Source: Moraxella caviae (lineage in GTDB: Bacteria; Pseudomonadota; Gammaproteobacteria; Pseudomonadales; Moraxellaceae). Taken from it: a DNA stretch of 64,000 nt. Positions 38,749 through 48,543 of this stretch are shown in pieces (the stretch's first letter is position 1; every line of letters begins with the position of its first letter). Under the pieces are notes generated by a model. It was not told the DNA's origin. It did not search any database and saw only the letters and a program-made list of their open reading frames with translations. Location of the stretch: assembly GCF_002014985.1 (NCBI RefSeq), contig NZ_MUXU01000039.1, forward strand, positions 1 to 64,000. The letters run 5' to 3'. The position numbers and the translations under genes were made by a program.

Positions 38749-39912
38749 TTACAACAAAACGTGCGGTACAAACAGGCTTGTGTCTTTGGTGATGGCAGTG
38801 AAATCTTCACGCACGCCAATGCCTGCTGAGCCATGCCCCACAATCCAGCTGCCAATCAGCGTGTGCATGACTTGACCTTGATTGTTAGTAAACACAGGCA
38901 GAGCTTGTGCTTTTTGATAAACAAAGCCTTCTTTGCCATAATCGCCGCCCGTTTGCTCGGTTTGCCCTTGGGCGTGCAGCGTGATGCTCGCCCCTTCACG
39001 AGAATAAAACGGCTTTTGCACATAATCTGCACCAAATTGCGCCAATTTTTCAGGCTCAAGATAAGCAGGCAAAAGATTTGGGTGATTTGGGAACAACTCC
39101 CACAGCACCGCCAAAATCGCCTTATTGCTCAGCAATAGTTTATAAGCAGGCTCAATAAACTGCGTGCCGCTGCCAGCGATGTACTGCCCAAAACTTTCTG
39201 TAACCAGCCATTCCCACGGATACAGCTTGAACAAATGCTTAATCATCTCGCCTTGTTCGTCCACAAAACGCTGATTTGGCGCATGATAGCCAATCGCTCC
39301 CACGTCCAAAAAGCGTGTGGTAAGCCCTGCTTGAATCGCCACGTCTTGTAAATACTGCGTGGTGATGGTGTCTTCGGTGCTGGCAGTTACCGCTGCAAAG
39401 TGCAATTTGTCATCAGCGCCAAATCCCTGCGCCAGCGCACGAAACTCCACCAACAAACGCTCATGAATGCTGTTAAACTGATCTGCGCCTGCCAGCGCAC
39501 CGCCCTGCGCCTGCAGCCAATACCACTGCGCCACGCTCGCTTCAAACAGCGATGTGGGCGTATCAGCATTGTATTCATACAGTTTTGGGGCAGATTTGCC
39601 GTCATAGCACAAATCAAAACGCCCGTACAGGCTTGGCGACTGCGCACGAAAACTCGACTCAATCAAGCCTGCCGCCACATCGCCAATCGCCAAGCGTGCA
39701 TAATCGCCTGTCTTGACGACGTGCGCCGCCGCTTGCAGATACATCTGGTGCAGCTCTTCGGTAACACGCTCAAGCTCGTCTACCTGCGCTTCGTCAAGCA
39801 CATAGCACGCATCTTCTTGCCAATAATTACCGTCAATGCTGTGATAATCAAAGCCGATTTTTTCCATCTCGGCTTGCCAGTCTGGGCGTGGTGTAACCGC
39901 AATGCGCTTCAC
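38749..39912 (-). CDS. Glutathionylspermidine synthase-like ATP-grasp protein (YgiC family)
   Basis: A 387-residue protein of the GSP-synth family: N-terminal MKRIAVTPRPDWQAEMEKIG, central ATP-grasp segments (FDLCYDGKSAPKLYEYNADTP in part, TSLFEASVAQWYW), and C-terminal VQKPFYSREGASI. The founding domain ligates glutathione and spermidine; YgiC-type proteins lack the amidase half and their substrate is not established. It overlaps the upstream YgiB-like gene by 4 bases (start inside its stop), indicating tight coupling. Confidence 0.88.
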   Translation of the reverse strand: MKRIAVTPRPDWQAEMEKIGFDYHSIDGNYWQEDACYVLDEAQVDELERVTEELHQMYLQAAAHVVKTGDYARLAIGDVAAGLIESSFRAQSPSLYGRFDLCYDGKSAPKLYEYNADTPTSLFEASVAQWYWLQAQGGALAGADQFNSIHERLLVEFRALAQGFGADDKLHFAAVTASTEDTITTQYLQDVAIQAGLTTRFLDVGAIGYHAPNQRFVDEQGEMIKHLFKLYPWEWLVTESFGQYIAGSGTQFIEPAYKLLLSNKAILAVLWELFPNHPNLLPAYLEPEKLAQFGADYVQKPFYSREGASITLHAQGQTEQTGGDYGKEGFVYQKAQALPVFTNNQGQVMHTLIGSWIVGHGSAGIGVREDFTAITKDTSLFVPHVLL

Positions 39913-40493
39913 GAGCTGACTCCAGTTGCCTGAGCGGTGCTGCCAAAGCCGCCACGCGCTGTGCTGTTTTGGCGGTCGTTTTGGTTTGCTGATTGATAAT
40001 TTTGTGTGCTTTGTGCCGCACTTTGGCGTGTGCCTTGATTGGCGGTTTGGCTGGCGGTTTGATTAGCAGCTTGACTGTTTGCCGTTTGATTGTTTACTGG
40101 CTGCTGCGTCATGGTTGGGGTTTGTGCGGTTTTTGATGCGGCAGTGGCGGCAGCGTTGTTGCCAGCGGCTTTTGATGCCAAATAACCAGCCGCTGCACCT
40201 GCTGCTGCACCTGCCAATAATGCCGTGCCTGCGCCCATGCCTTCTGCGCTTGCTTCGCCATCGCTCAAGACACTTTGTTCAGCGGCAGCTTGCTCGGCAG
40301 CGGCTTGTTCTTGGGCTGCGGCAAGTTGCGCTTGAGCAGCAGCAAGCTGGGCTTCGGCTGCCAATACCGCTTCTTCTGCTGTTTGTGGTGCAGGTGCTTG
40401 CGCTTGCTCTTCGCCGCAAGCCGCCAAGCCAAATGCCGAACCTAAAAGCACCAAAGAAACTTGCGCAGAGCGGCGCGTGGTAAACTTAGCCAT
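39909..40493 (-). CDS. YgiB-like lipoprotein with Q/A/N-rich repeats
   Basis: A 194-residue exported protein. The signal ends in a lipobox (FGLAACGEE, Cys ~26). Two low-complexity blocks follow: A/Q/E repeats (AQLAAAQ, residues ~45-75) and N/Q/T/A repeats (QTANSQAANQTASQTANQ). Between them is a Gly/Ala hydrophobic stretch (GTALLAGAAAGAAAGYLAS). The C-terminal TARGGFGSTAQ resembles the conserved RGGFG end of YgiB/UPF0441. Its 4-base overlap with the YgiC-like gene repeats the ygiB-ygiC arrangement of enterics, supporting the call. Function is unknown. Confidence 0.7.
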   Translation of the reverse strand: MAKFTTRRSAQVSLVLLGSAFGLAACGEEQAQAPAPQTAEEAVLAAEAQLAAAQAQLAAAQEQAAAEQAAAEQSVLSDGEASAEGMGAGTALLAGAAAGAAAGYLASKAAGNNAAATAASKTAQTPTMTQQPVNNQTANSQAANQTASQTANQGTRQSAAQSTQNYQSANQNDRQNSTARGGFGSTAQATGVSS

Positions 40494-40708
40494 AAGATTT
40501 TCCTAAAGTTGAGTTTGTGATGAGTTTACAAGTGATTTGGCTGATGGTTTTGTGATTGTGATTTAAAGTTGTTATTAAAATCCATCGCCAAAAATGCACA
40601 TAAAAGACGTATTATGTAAGCAAATGCGTGATTTTACAAGCATTTTGCGTGCTTTTTTGTAAGAATTTTTCGTGTAAAATTGACAAATCCGCCCCGCTTG
40701 ATATTTCA

Positions 40709-40732
40709 CCCATCGCCAAGCCGTGCTATAAT
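40709..40732 (+). promoter_or_regulatory. Promoter module of the ccmCDE operon
   Basis: CCCATCGCCAAGC followed by an extended -10 (CGTGCTATAAT, hexamer TATAAT at 40727-40732). Near-copy of the module at 25781-25804. A TTGACA at 40680 is too far away to be its -35. The ~360-base gap upstream of ccmC holds nothing else recognisable. Confidence 0.55.
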
Positions 40733-40853
40733 AAAGCAATTTTATTGTGGGCAAATTGCCAACTTTTTACCAAATTTTCGCCGCACCAAATGCGCCATAG
40801 CCAATCGCCAAGCACCGCCATCACTGGCAACTTGGCATAGCCAGCACTTTGTT

Positions 40854-41651
40854 ATGACAGACATCACACCAAAAGCCACGTCCAAAACCAGCAAAGCAGA
40901 CAGCCTAAGCAGCCGTTTATGGCAAGGCTTTTTGACAACCGTTGGCACCGAGCGATTTTTCCACATTTTCTCACCTTGGGTAAAATGGCTTGGCGCATTG
41001 GCTGCGATTTTACTTGGCGTAGGTACGGTGTGGGGCTTAGGTTTTGCGCCCATTGATTACCTGCAAGGCAACAGCTACCGCATCATCTTTATCCATGTGC
41101 CAGCCGCAAGCCTTGCCATGAGCGTTTATTTGGCGCTGGCGGTGCTTGGGGTGATTTTTTTGGTATGGAAAATCAAAACCGCAAGCCTAGTCGCCCAAGC
41201 GATTGCACCGATTGGCTTTTGTTTTTGCGTTTTATCACTGCTAACTGGCGCAATCTGGGCAAAACCCACTTGGGGAACGTACTGGGTGTGGGATGCGCGC
41301 TTGACAAGTATGCTGATTTTGGCGTTTTTATACGCTGGCGTGATGGCGCTGTTTTCCGCCTTTGAACACAGCGCCAACCGCGGAAAAGCCGCCGCCGTGC
41401 TGTCCATCGTGGGTGCGGTGAACTTGCCCATCATCAAATATTCGGTGGATTGGTGGAATACTTTGCACCAAGGCGCAACCTTCACGCTCACCAGCGCCCC
41501 AAAAATGTCGGCAAGTATGTGGGTGCCGCTGCTTATCATGATGATTGGCACTTATTGCTTGGTGGCGGCGCTTGCCATTTACCGCACCAACACCCTAATT
41601 TTAAGCCGTGAACACAACAAAGCGTGGGTACAGCGTCTGCTTGGCAAATAA
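40854..41651 (+). CDS. ccmC: Heme exporter permease CcmC
   Basis: A 265-residue inner-membrane protein with about six transmembrane segments that hands heme to CcmE for cytochrome c maturation. The tryptophan-rich heme-handling motif is WGTYWVWDARLTSM (~residues 140-153), with external histidines in FIHVPAASLAM and SVDWWNTLHQGATF. I start at ATG 40854 (MTDITPKATS); the 58 codons upstream overlap the promoter region and look non-coding. First gene of ccmC-ccmD-ccmE. ccmA and ccmB, usually just upstream, are absent here. Confidence 0.93.
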   Translation: MTDITPKATSKTSKADSLSSRLWQGFLTTVGTERFFHIFSPWVKWLGALAAILLGVGTVWGLGFAPIDYLQGNSYRIIFIHVPAASLAMSVYLALAVLGVIFLVWKIKTASLVAQAIAPIGFCFCVLSLLTGAIWAKPTWGTYWVWDARLTSMLILAFLYAGVMALFSAFEHSANRGKAAAVLSIVGAVNLPIIKYSVDWWNTLHQGATFTLTSAPKMSASMWVPLLIMMIGTYCLVAALAIYRTNTLILSREHNKAWVQRLLGK

Positions 41652-41690
41652 TCCCACAAAAAGCGACACAACCAAACCCTAGGAACAATC

Positions 41691-41915
41691 ATGAAACCGT
41701 ATTTTACAAACCTAAGCGAATTTATGCACATGGGCGGTCATGGCAGCTTTGTGTGGGTGTGCTACGGCATTACCATCGCAGCGATTGTGGCGTGGGTGAT
41801 TTTTGTCCGTAAAGAACGCCAAGCCACCATCGCCAAACTTAGTCGTCAAAATGGGCAATCGGCTCGCCTAACCAACAAACAGCGCACCGCCCAAGCCCAA
41901 AATCTTAATCGCTAA
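41691..41915 (+). CDS. ccmD: Heme exporter accessory protein CcmD
   Basis: A 74-residue small membrane protein with the family motif FMHMGGHGSFVWVCYGIT leading into one transmembrane helix (IAAIVAWVIFV), then a basic cytoplasmic tail (RKERQATIAKLSRQ). It helps release holo-CcmE from the CcmABC complex. Placed 39 bases after ccmC. Confidence 0.9.
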   Translation: MKPYFTNLSEFMHMGGHGSFVWVCYGITIAAIVAWVIFVRKERQATIAKLSRQNGQSARLTNKQRTAQAQNLNR

Positions 41916-42091
41916 AATTACAACGACAAACCGTTTTTTAAACCAATTTTAAACGCATTTAAAACTAGGTTTTAAAAACCAAAATTTTTAAATCCTTATC
42001 CGCTGAAAATTGATAAGCCGTTTAAAAACTTAAGCAAATTTACAAGCAAAACCACAATTTTAAAAACAAACACAAAGCAAGTGGTGCTATC

Positions 42092-42643
42092 ATGAATCAA
42101 ACACGACAAAAAAAATTGATGTGGGTCATCGCCATGCTGGTTGGTGCGGCGATTGCTATTGGACTGATTTTGTACGCCGTGCGTCAGCAAGTGGATTTGT
42201 ACTACGACCCGACCGCCATCAGCCAAGGCGAAGCACCTGAAGCCAAGCGCATTCGTGCAGGCGGTATGGTGGTGGCAGGCAGCGTCAAGCGCGACCCTGC
42301 CGACCAGCTGAACATCTTATTTGAAATCACCGATTATCAGTCTGTCGTGCCTGTCAGCTATCGTGGCGTGCTGCCAGATTTGTTTGCTGAAAATTCAGGC
42401 GTGGTGGCGACAGGCGAGCTACAAAACGGTACGTTTGTGGCATCTGAAGTGCTTGCCAAGCATGATGAAAACTATATGCCGCCTGAAGTTGCCAAGTCGC
42501 TCAAAGACGAACACGCAGCGCGTGGTACCGATGTGAGCGGTGAAGTTTTCGTCCCTGCCACCAGCATGGCGGAGATTGACGAGCGCAATGCCGCCCAAGC
42601 CAATCAAGACGCTGCGCCAGCAAATTCAAGCCAAAGCAACTGA
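42092..42643 (+). CDS. ccmE: Periplasmic heme chaperone CcmE
   Basis: A 183-residue membrane-anchored OB-fold protein (anchor [20 protein letters not shown]). The covalent heme-binding His is in [24 protein letters not shown] and [20 protein letters not shown] are conserved. The C-terminal ~50 residues are a polar extension. It ends the ccmCDE set; ccmF, the next gene in most operons, is missing, and a terminator-like hairpin follows at 42651. Confidence 0.95.
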   Translation: MNQTRQKKLMWVIAMLVGAAIAIGLILYAVRQQVDLYYDPTAISQGEAPEAKRIRAGGMVVAGSVKRDPADQLNILFEITDYQSVVPVSYRGVLPDLFAENSGVVATGELQNGTFVASEVLAKHDENYMPPEVAKSLKDEHAARGTDVSGEVFVPATSMAEIDERNAAQANQDAAPANSSQSN

Positions 42644-42650
42644 TTTTACT

Positions 42651-42687
42651 CACAAACACCGCTGTCATACGATGGCGGTTTTTGTGT
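42651..42687 (+). terminator. Terminator after ccmE
   Basis: Long imperfect stem ACACCGC..CAT / ATG..GCGGTTTTTGTG, 8 bases after the ccmE stop. Confidence 0.75.
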
Positions 42688-42883
42688 TGAGTATTTTGCA
42701 CTGAATGGCTTGCAAGCCAAGCAAACTCAAGCCTTATGCCAAAAACGACAAAAAACATTGCAAAAATCGTCAAAAAAGACTATGCTAATGATGGCGTTTG
42801 CTCGTGGCTTGATTTGACTAAATTTAACTGAATTTAACCAAAATCGCCCAGCAAGCCAATCAACAGCAACATGGAGCAATCAC

Positions 42884-43273
42884 ATGAAAATCATCGTACT
42901 TACTGCACTTGCAGCCGCACTTAGCTTGACAGCGTGCAGTCACAGCAAACCAGTACAAACCGCCACACAAAGCACCCAAACTCAAGCCCCAACCGAAGCC
43001 ACCAAAAAACAAAAAGACGCTGGCGTGTGGATTGACGTGCGTGGCAGTGAAGAGTTCGCAGCAGGTCATCTAAAAGGCGCGCTAAACATCACCACCGCTG
43101 AATTGGCGCAGCGCATCGCAAGCGTAGAACCTGACAAAAACGCACGCATCAACGTGTACTGCCGCTCAGGTCGCCGCGCTGGCGAAGCCAAAGCCCTGCT
43201 AGAAAGCCTAGGCTATACCAATGTCGTCAATCATGGCGGCTATGCTGATTTGGTTGCACAAGGCTACGAATAA
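42884..43273 (+). CDS. Periplasmic rhodanese-like lipoprotein
   Basis: A 129-residue exported single rhodanese domain. The lipobox is LSLTACSH with Cys18. After a Thr/Gln/Pro linker, WIDVRGSEEFAAGHLKGALN starts the rhodanese fold and the active-site loop is YCRSGRRAGEA with C93. Such proteins resemble PspE and may carry sulfur or protect thiols in the periplasm; the substrate is unknown. It follows ccmE but after a hairpin, so cooperation with cytochrome maturation is only a contextual idea. Confidence 0.9.
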   Translation: MKIIVLTALAAALSLTACSHSKPVQTATQSTQTQAPTEATKKQKDAGVWIDVRGSEEFAAGHLKGALNITTAELAQRIASVEPDKNARINVYCRSGRRAGEAKALLESLGYTNVVNHGGYADLVAQGYE

Positions 43274-43309
43274 TCGGTATTTGCACCACTTAAAACCACA
43301 AACCCGCCC

Positions 43310-43345
43310 AAAACCCTGCGTGATGGTTTTCAATCAGGGTTTTGG
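43310..43345 (+). terminator. Terminator after the rhodanese gene
   Basis: Stem AAAACCCTG / CAGGGTTTT with a 16-base loop. Confidence 0.7.
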
Positions 43346-43466
43346 CTGGATTCGCTGTTTTTAAACGGTTGATTTTTCAGCCGTTGTTTTTTAGACTACT
43401 CACTTTTAAGCGATTGCCTTTTAAACCGCCATTTTTAAACCCAACCTTGACAATCCGCCCATCGCC

Positions 43467-44525
43467 ATGAAACCAACCAACCAACCAACCAACCAACCAA
43501 CCAACCAACCAAAGCATGATATCACTTTTATCGTGCCTGTCTACAACACTTGTGAATATTTATCGCAGTGTTTAGAAAGTATTATTGCTCAAGACATTGA
43601 TAAAGAAATCATCGCCATTGATGATGGCTCAACTGATGGTAGCGGTGAAGTTTTGGCGCAGTTTGCCGAACGTTATGACTTTATCAAAATCATCAGCCAA
43701 GAAAACAAAGGCGTGTCAGCAGCGAGAAACGCTGGGATAAAAGCAGCTGCTGGGCGTTATGTGTATTTTGTGGATTCTGATGATTATTTGTTGCCAAATT
43801 TGCACTTTGCTGATTACCTTGCCGTCATGGACAAAGAACAAGCGCCCGTTTTGTGTGGCTGCTTGGAATGGGCGCTCAAAGACGCTACGGTACTGCCCGC
43901 CTTGCCAAAAGTGCGCAAAGCTGCGCTGTCGGTGTATGTGGACAACACCAGCCAGCAGCATTATGTGGAAATCGCCCCATCGCTGGTCTATATTGACGCG
44001 CTCATACATCGTGGCTTTTTCCCTGCGTGCTTTATTTATATCATTCACACCGAGCATTTGCGCAGGTATGGCATTTATTTCAACGAAACGCTCACGCACT
44101 GCGAAGACACGCTGTTTGTTACCCAGCTTTTGACTTGCTGTGAATTTACGATGATTGAAACAAGTGAGAGATTTTATTATTATCGCCACCGACAAACCAG
44201 CATCACCAGCCAAACCAACGACCCAAACTCCCTATCCATGCCACTGGCTGCCGTCAATCATCTTTATCAATACTTGCTGAATCATGATTTTAGTCCGCAA
44301 ATGCGTGTGCGGATTTTACTCATGGGCTTGACGGCGCTTGGTGGTGGCTTGTGGAACTTTACCGACTTTGATACCGCCACCCAAGCCAAATTCAAAGACC
44401 TGCTCACTCCAGAAATTTACGGCATGTATCAGCTGTACCACGCCTTAAACTTAACATTTCGTGGCAAGTCACTGCGCAGATTTGGCGATATCGAAGCGAT
44501 GTTTAAAAGGTGGCTTGATAAGTAA
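43467..44525 (+). CDS. Family 2 glycosyltransferase, phase-variable by AACC repeat
   Basis: A 352-residue cytoplasmic GT-A enzyme. After a repeat-encoded N-terminus (PTNQ units, residues 3-15) the catalytic domain begins DITFIVPVYNTCEYLSQCLE. The nucleotide-binding acids lie in IDDGSTDGSGEVL (D52-D53) and the metal DxD-like motif in YFVDSDDYLLPN (~residue 97). The C-terminal half resembles LPS/capsule sugar transferases. Ten AACC units directly after the start keep the frame open here; both other frames hit stops at 43517 and 43573. Sugar donor and acceptor are unknown; a role in lipooligosaccharide or glycan decoration is inferred. It stands alone, converging on the DUF2254 gene. Confidence 0.9.
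   Translation: MKPTNQPTNQPTNQPKHDITFIVPVYNTCEYLSQCLESIIAQDIDKEIIAIDDGSTDGSGEVLAQFAERYDFIKIISQENKGVSAARNAGIKAAAGRYVYFVDSDDYLLPNLHFADYLAVMDKEQAPVLCGCLEWALKDATVLPALPKVRKAALSVYVDNTSQQHYVEIAPSLVYIDALIHRGFFPACFIYIIHTEHLRRYGIYFNETLTHCEDTLFVTQLLTCCEFTMIETSERFYYYRHRQTSITSQTNDPNSLSMPLAAVNHLYQYLLNHDFSPQMRVRILLMGLTALGGGLWNFTDFDTATQAKFKDLLTPEIYGMYQLYHALNLTFRGKSLRRFGDIEAMFKRWLDK
43471..43510 (+). repeat. (AACC)10 tetranucleotide repeat in coding start
   Basis: Forty bases of perfect AACC repeat starting two codons after the ATG. The unit length is not a multiple of three, so slipped-strand changes shift the frame. Confidence 0.97.
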
Positions 44526-44577
44526 ACCCAAATCAGACGCCAAAGAAACACAACCCAAGCTCACTTACAGCACCAAC

Positions 44578-45822
44578 CTATTCGCTTTTAGCAAACAACC
44601 CTTCATGCAACGTCGCCAGCTCAGCTTTATCATCATCAAAAGCCAAAGTCTCTTGGGCACGCTGCAAAGCACTTTGGGCGATGCTCTTGGCGCTTTGTTG
44701 TAGTGTATGGTCTTTGGCATGACAAAAAATCCCAAACAGTACTTTTTGCATAACCAGCTGCACTTCCAGCGTGCCGCTGCCGTCTCGCATGATGGGATAA
44801 AAGCTGTTTTCCAGCCATTTTGTCGTATCCAGTGGCGCAATAAACAGGCGGTCAAATTGAACCTCTTCAGATGGCGTATAATCAGCAGTGGTGAGATTAA
44901 AAATGCTCGTCATCACAGCAATCGCGGTGCCTGCATCATTATTCGTAGCCAGCGCACGCTGCGCCACTTCACTAAGCACAATAAAGCCCCACTCAGGGTC
45001 TTGGGCAAAGTCTCGGCTGGCGTCAATCATAAAACACGCGCGTATCTCATCAGCTGCGTCCACATTTTCCACCAGCGCAAGCGTGCTGTCTGGCATGATA
45101 AAATCACCTGCGTGCGCGATGATATGTATGTAGCCTTGTTGGTCTTGGGCAAGTTTTTGCAAACCAGCAAGATTGATGTGCGTCAGATAGCCTGCGCCGT
45201 TTGCCAAAACAGGCGGTGCTGTATCCGCCAATGCCTTACCGCCTGTGCCCATCTGCGGGTCTTGATAATAGGCTTGGACAGCCGCTTGAGTGGCGTGAGA
45301 AATCTTGCTCAGCGTGTTGCTTTGCCCGCCCAGCTGCGAGAGTATCTGCACCCAGCGAATCAGCATCAAAATCAAATAACCCAAAATCAGCAGCGTCCCC
45401 ACAAACAGCACAAAACGTCCATTTTGGGCATAAAAGCCCAGCCCCAGCGCAATCTTGGCAATGATGGCATACACAAATGCCGACAAAAAACTACCAATCG
45501 CCAGCCGCGTACTGCCATCACTCATCACAAGTTTGGTGGCGCGCGGCGTGGTGGCATTAGACGCAGAACCAAATGCCGACACCATGATGGACAGCGAAAA
45601 AGTACTGACCGCCAGCATGGTAGAGGCAATCACGTTGAGCAAATCATCAAGCGTATCCAAATCCAAATGCGGAAAAGCGTCTGCCGACAAATGACTGTCT
45701 GCCAATTTGGCAATCAGCACAAACACCACCGCCAGCACCGCTCCCAATGTCGGTGCTACCCACAAGGTATTTTCAGGTTTTTTAAAATTTAAATACCATT
45801 GATAAAACATCGTTTTTAACAT
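44578..45822 (-). CDS. DUF2254 membrane protein
   Basis: A 414-residue inner-membrane protein. N-terminal hydrophobic segments (APTLGAVLAVVFVLIAKLAD, then LLNVIASTMLAVSTFSLSIM, IGSFLSAFVYAIIAKIALGL and FVLFVGTLLILGYLILMLI) cover residues ~22-160. The large C-terminal part is soluble, with GYLTHINLAGLQKLA and IHIIAHAGDFIMPD patterns of DUF2254. Function is not known. A long opposite-strand frame (44707-45792) is only its shadow. Confidence 0.85.
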   Translation of the reverse strand: MLKTMFYQWYLNFKKPENTLWVAPTLGAVLAVVFVLIAKLADSHLSADAFPHLDLDTLDDLLNVIASTMLAVSTFSLSIMVSAFGSASNATTPRATKLVMSDGSTRLAIGSFLSAFVYAIIAKIALGLGFYAQNGRFVLFVGTLLILGYLILMLIRWVQILSQLGGQSNTLSKISHATQAAVQAYYQDPQMGTGGKALADTAPPVLANGAGYLTHINLAGLQKLAQDQQGYIHIIAHAGDFIMPDSTLALVENVDAADEIRACFMIDASRDFAQDPEWGFIVLSEVAQRALATNNDAGTAIAVMTSIFNLTTADYTPSEEVQFDRLFIAPLDTTKWLENSFYPIMRDGSGTLEVQLVMQKVLFGIFCHAKDHTLQQSAKSIAQSALQRAQETLAFDDDKAELATLHEGLFAKSE

Positions 45823-46002
45823 ACAAACTTAATACTTAATCAAAATTTACTTAATATAAAATAAAAATGCAATATTGCGCCCATTTTAGCAAAATTTTCT
45901 AACAATCTTAAAAAGCGCAAGAAAAAACTTAAAAATTACAAGAAAACTTAACAAAAATACAACCCGCCGCCAAATCATTCATCGCACGCAAAGCGCTTTT
46001 GC

Positions 46003-46013
46003 TGTGTTATACT
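46003..46013 (+). promoter_or_regulatory. Extended -10 promoter candidate for adhC
   Basis: TGTGTTATACT (hexamer TATACT at 46008), 64 bases upstream of the start. No MerR-type spacer or operator evident. Confidence 0.5.
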
Positions 46014-46061
46014 TTCACGCATTCATCAAACCAAATTTAACTTTTACCAAACCAAACTTAA

Positions 46062-47192
<1,131 letters not shown>

Positions 47193-47218
47193 AAAGCACA
47201 TAAAAGTGAGTAAAAAAG

Positions 47219-48049
47219 ATGAAGCAAATCGAACAATACAGCTGTTTTGTTGGTACGCAAAGCGTGTGGGAGCATTTTTCCCACAGCCTAAACTGCCAGA
47301 TGAAATTTGCCATTTATTTGCCTAAGCAAGCAGGAAATCAAAAACTTCCTGTACTTTATTGGCTGTCTGGATTGACTTGTAGCGAGCAAAACTTTATTAC
47401 AAAATCAGGATTTCAGCGTTATGCTGCCGAGTTGGGCGTTATCGTGGTCGCGCCAGACACTAGCCCACGCGGTGCAGATGTGCCAAATGATGACGCTTAT
47501 GATTTGGGGCAAGGTGCAGGTTTTTATCTGAATGCCACCCAAGAGCCTTGGGCTAAGCATTTTAAAATGTATGATTATATCGTAGACGAATTGCCTGATT
47601 TAATCAATGCACATTTCCCAACAAATGGTAAACAAGCTATCAGTGGACATTCAATGGGCGGACACGGTGCATTGACGATTGGACTTAAAAATCCTGATAG
47701 ATATGCAAGTGTGTCTGCATTTTCGCCGATTGTTGCACCAAGCCAAGTGCCGTGGGGGCAAAAAGCCTTTTTAGCTTATTTGGGTGAAAATGCTCAAGAC
47801 TGGCAAATCTATGACAGTGTGGAGCTGATTAAACAAGGTAAAAAATTGCCGCACATCTTGGTGGATCAAGGCTTGGCGGATCAATTCCTTAATGAGCAAT
47901 TAAAACTTAATTTGCTTGAGCAAGTTTGCGAAACTCACGGTCAAAACGCCCAAATTCGTTATCACGAAGGTTATGACCACAGCTACTATTTTATCGCAAG
48001 TTTTATCGGTGAGCATTTGGCTTATCACGCCAAACGACTGGCAGCGTAA
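47219..48049 (+). CDS. fghA: S-formylglutathione hydrolase
   Basis: A 276-residue alpha/beta-hydrolase (esterase D type) cleaving S-formylglutathione to formate and glutathione. The nucleophile elbow is SGHSMGGHGAL, the oxyanion region LYWLSGLTCSEQNF, and the catalytic His is in EGYDHSYYFIASFIGEH. The pairing with frmA completes formaldehyde detoxification. The text strongly resembles Haemophilus EstD, and the gene looks more AT-rich than the core genes around it, a possible sign of transfer. Confidence 0.95.
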   Translation: MKQIEQYSCFVGTQSVWEHFSHSLNCQMKFAIYLPKQAGNQKLPVLYWLSGLTCSEQNFITKSGFQRYAAELGVIVVAPDTSPRGADVPNDDAYDLGQGAGFYLNATQEPWAKHFKMYDYIVDELPDLINAHFPTNGKQAISGHSMGGHGALTIGLKNPDRYASVSAFSPIVAPSQVPWGQKAFLAYLGENAQDWQIYDSVELIKQGKKLPHILVDQGLADQFLNEQLKLNLLEQVCETHGQNAQIRYHEGYDHSYYFIASFIGEHLAYHAKRLAA

Positions 48050-48080
48050 ATTTTTCGCCAACCATCAGTCAATCACCAAC

Positions 48081-48112
48081 AAAAAAGACGGTCAAATTGC
48101 CGTCTTTTTTTT
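48081..48112 (+). terminator. Terminator of the frmA-fghA unit
   Basis: Stem AAAAAAGACGG / CCGTCTTTTTT with a T8 run, 31 bases after the fghA stop. Confidence 0.88.
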
Positions 48113-48201
48113 ATTAAAATTTCTCGTTGGCTTGATGGTAAATTTTGGCGATACAAACTCACAAACGCAAATCAAAGCAGCTTAAATTAAGGAACGGCAA
48201 A

Positions 48202-48543
48202 TTAAGCAAACAGCCCTTGTACCAACGCCATATACAGCACCGTCCCAGCACCGATGGATAAAAACATATTTTTTCGCCAAAGGTGCAATGCCACCACCAC
48301 CGCCCCTGCGATAAATTCAGGCGCACCGTAGGGCGTTTGTGTCAGCGAAATATTTTTGTAGCAATACACCACCAAAAGCCCAAACACCGCAGATGGCAGA
48401 GCCTGCCCCAAATAGCGCACAAAATCAGGCACACGTCTGTGCGCAGGAAACAGCCAAAACGCCATCCAGCGACACGCCTGCACCGCAAGCACGGCAAGCG
48501 CAATGGTCAAAATTTGTTCATTGATGCTCATAGCTTTACTCAC
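48202..48543 (-). CDS. azlD: Branched-chain amino acid exporter subunit AzlD
   Basis: A 113-residue hydrophobic protein with about four membrane helices and the AzlD pattern (ILTIALAVLAVQACRWMAFW, VPDFVRYLGQALPSAVFGLLVVY region, FIAGAVVVALHLWRKN). It works with AzlC as a two-component exporter (BrnFE/YgaZH type). The start ATG overlaps the azlC stop by 4 bases. Confidence 0.9.
   Translation of the reverse strand: MSKAMSINEQILTIALAVLAVQACRWMAFWLFPAHRRVPDFVRYLGQALPSAVFGLLVVYCYKNISLTQTPYGAPEFIAGAVVVALHLWRKNMFLSIGAGTVLYMALVQGLFA

Noticed and set aside
40680..40853. N-terminal extension of CcmC
   Set aside because: It covers the promoter module and has no signal or conserved segment; the ATG at 40854 gives the normal length.
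44707..45792. Plus-strand frame of ~361 codons
   Set aside because: Lies fully opposite the DUF2254 gene, whose membrane segments and family pattern are clear. The translation is His/Arg/Gln-rich and lacks a ribosome-binding site.
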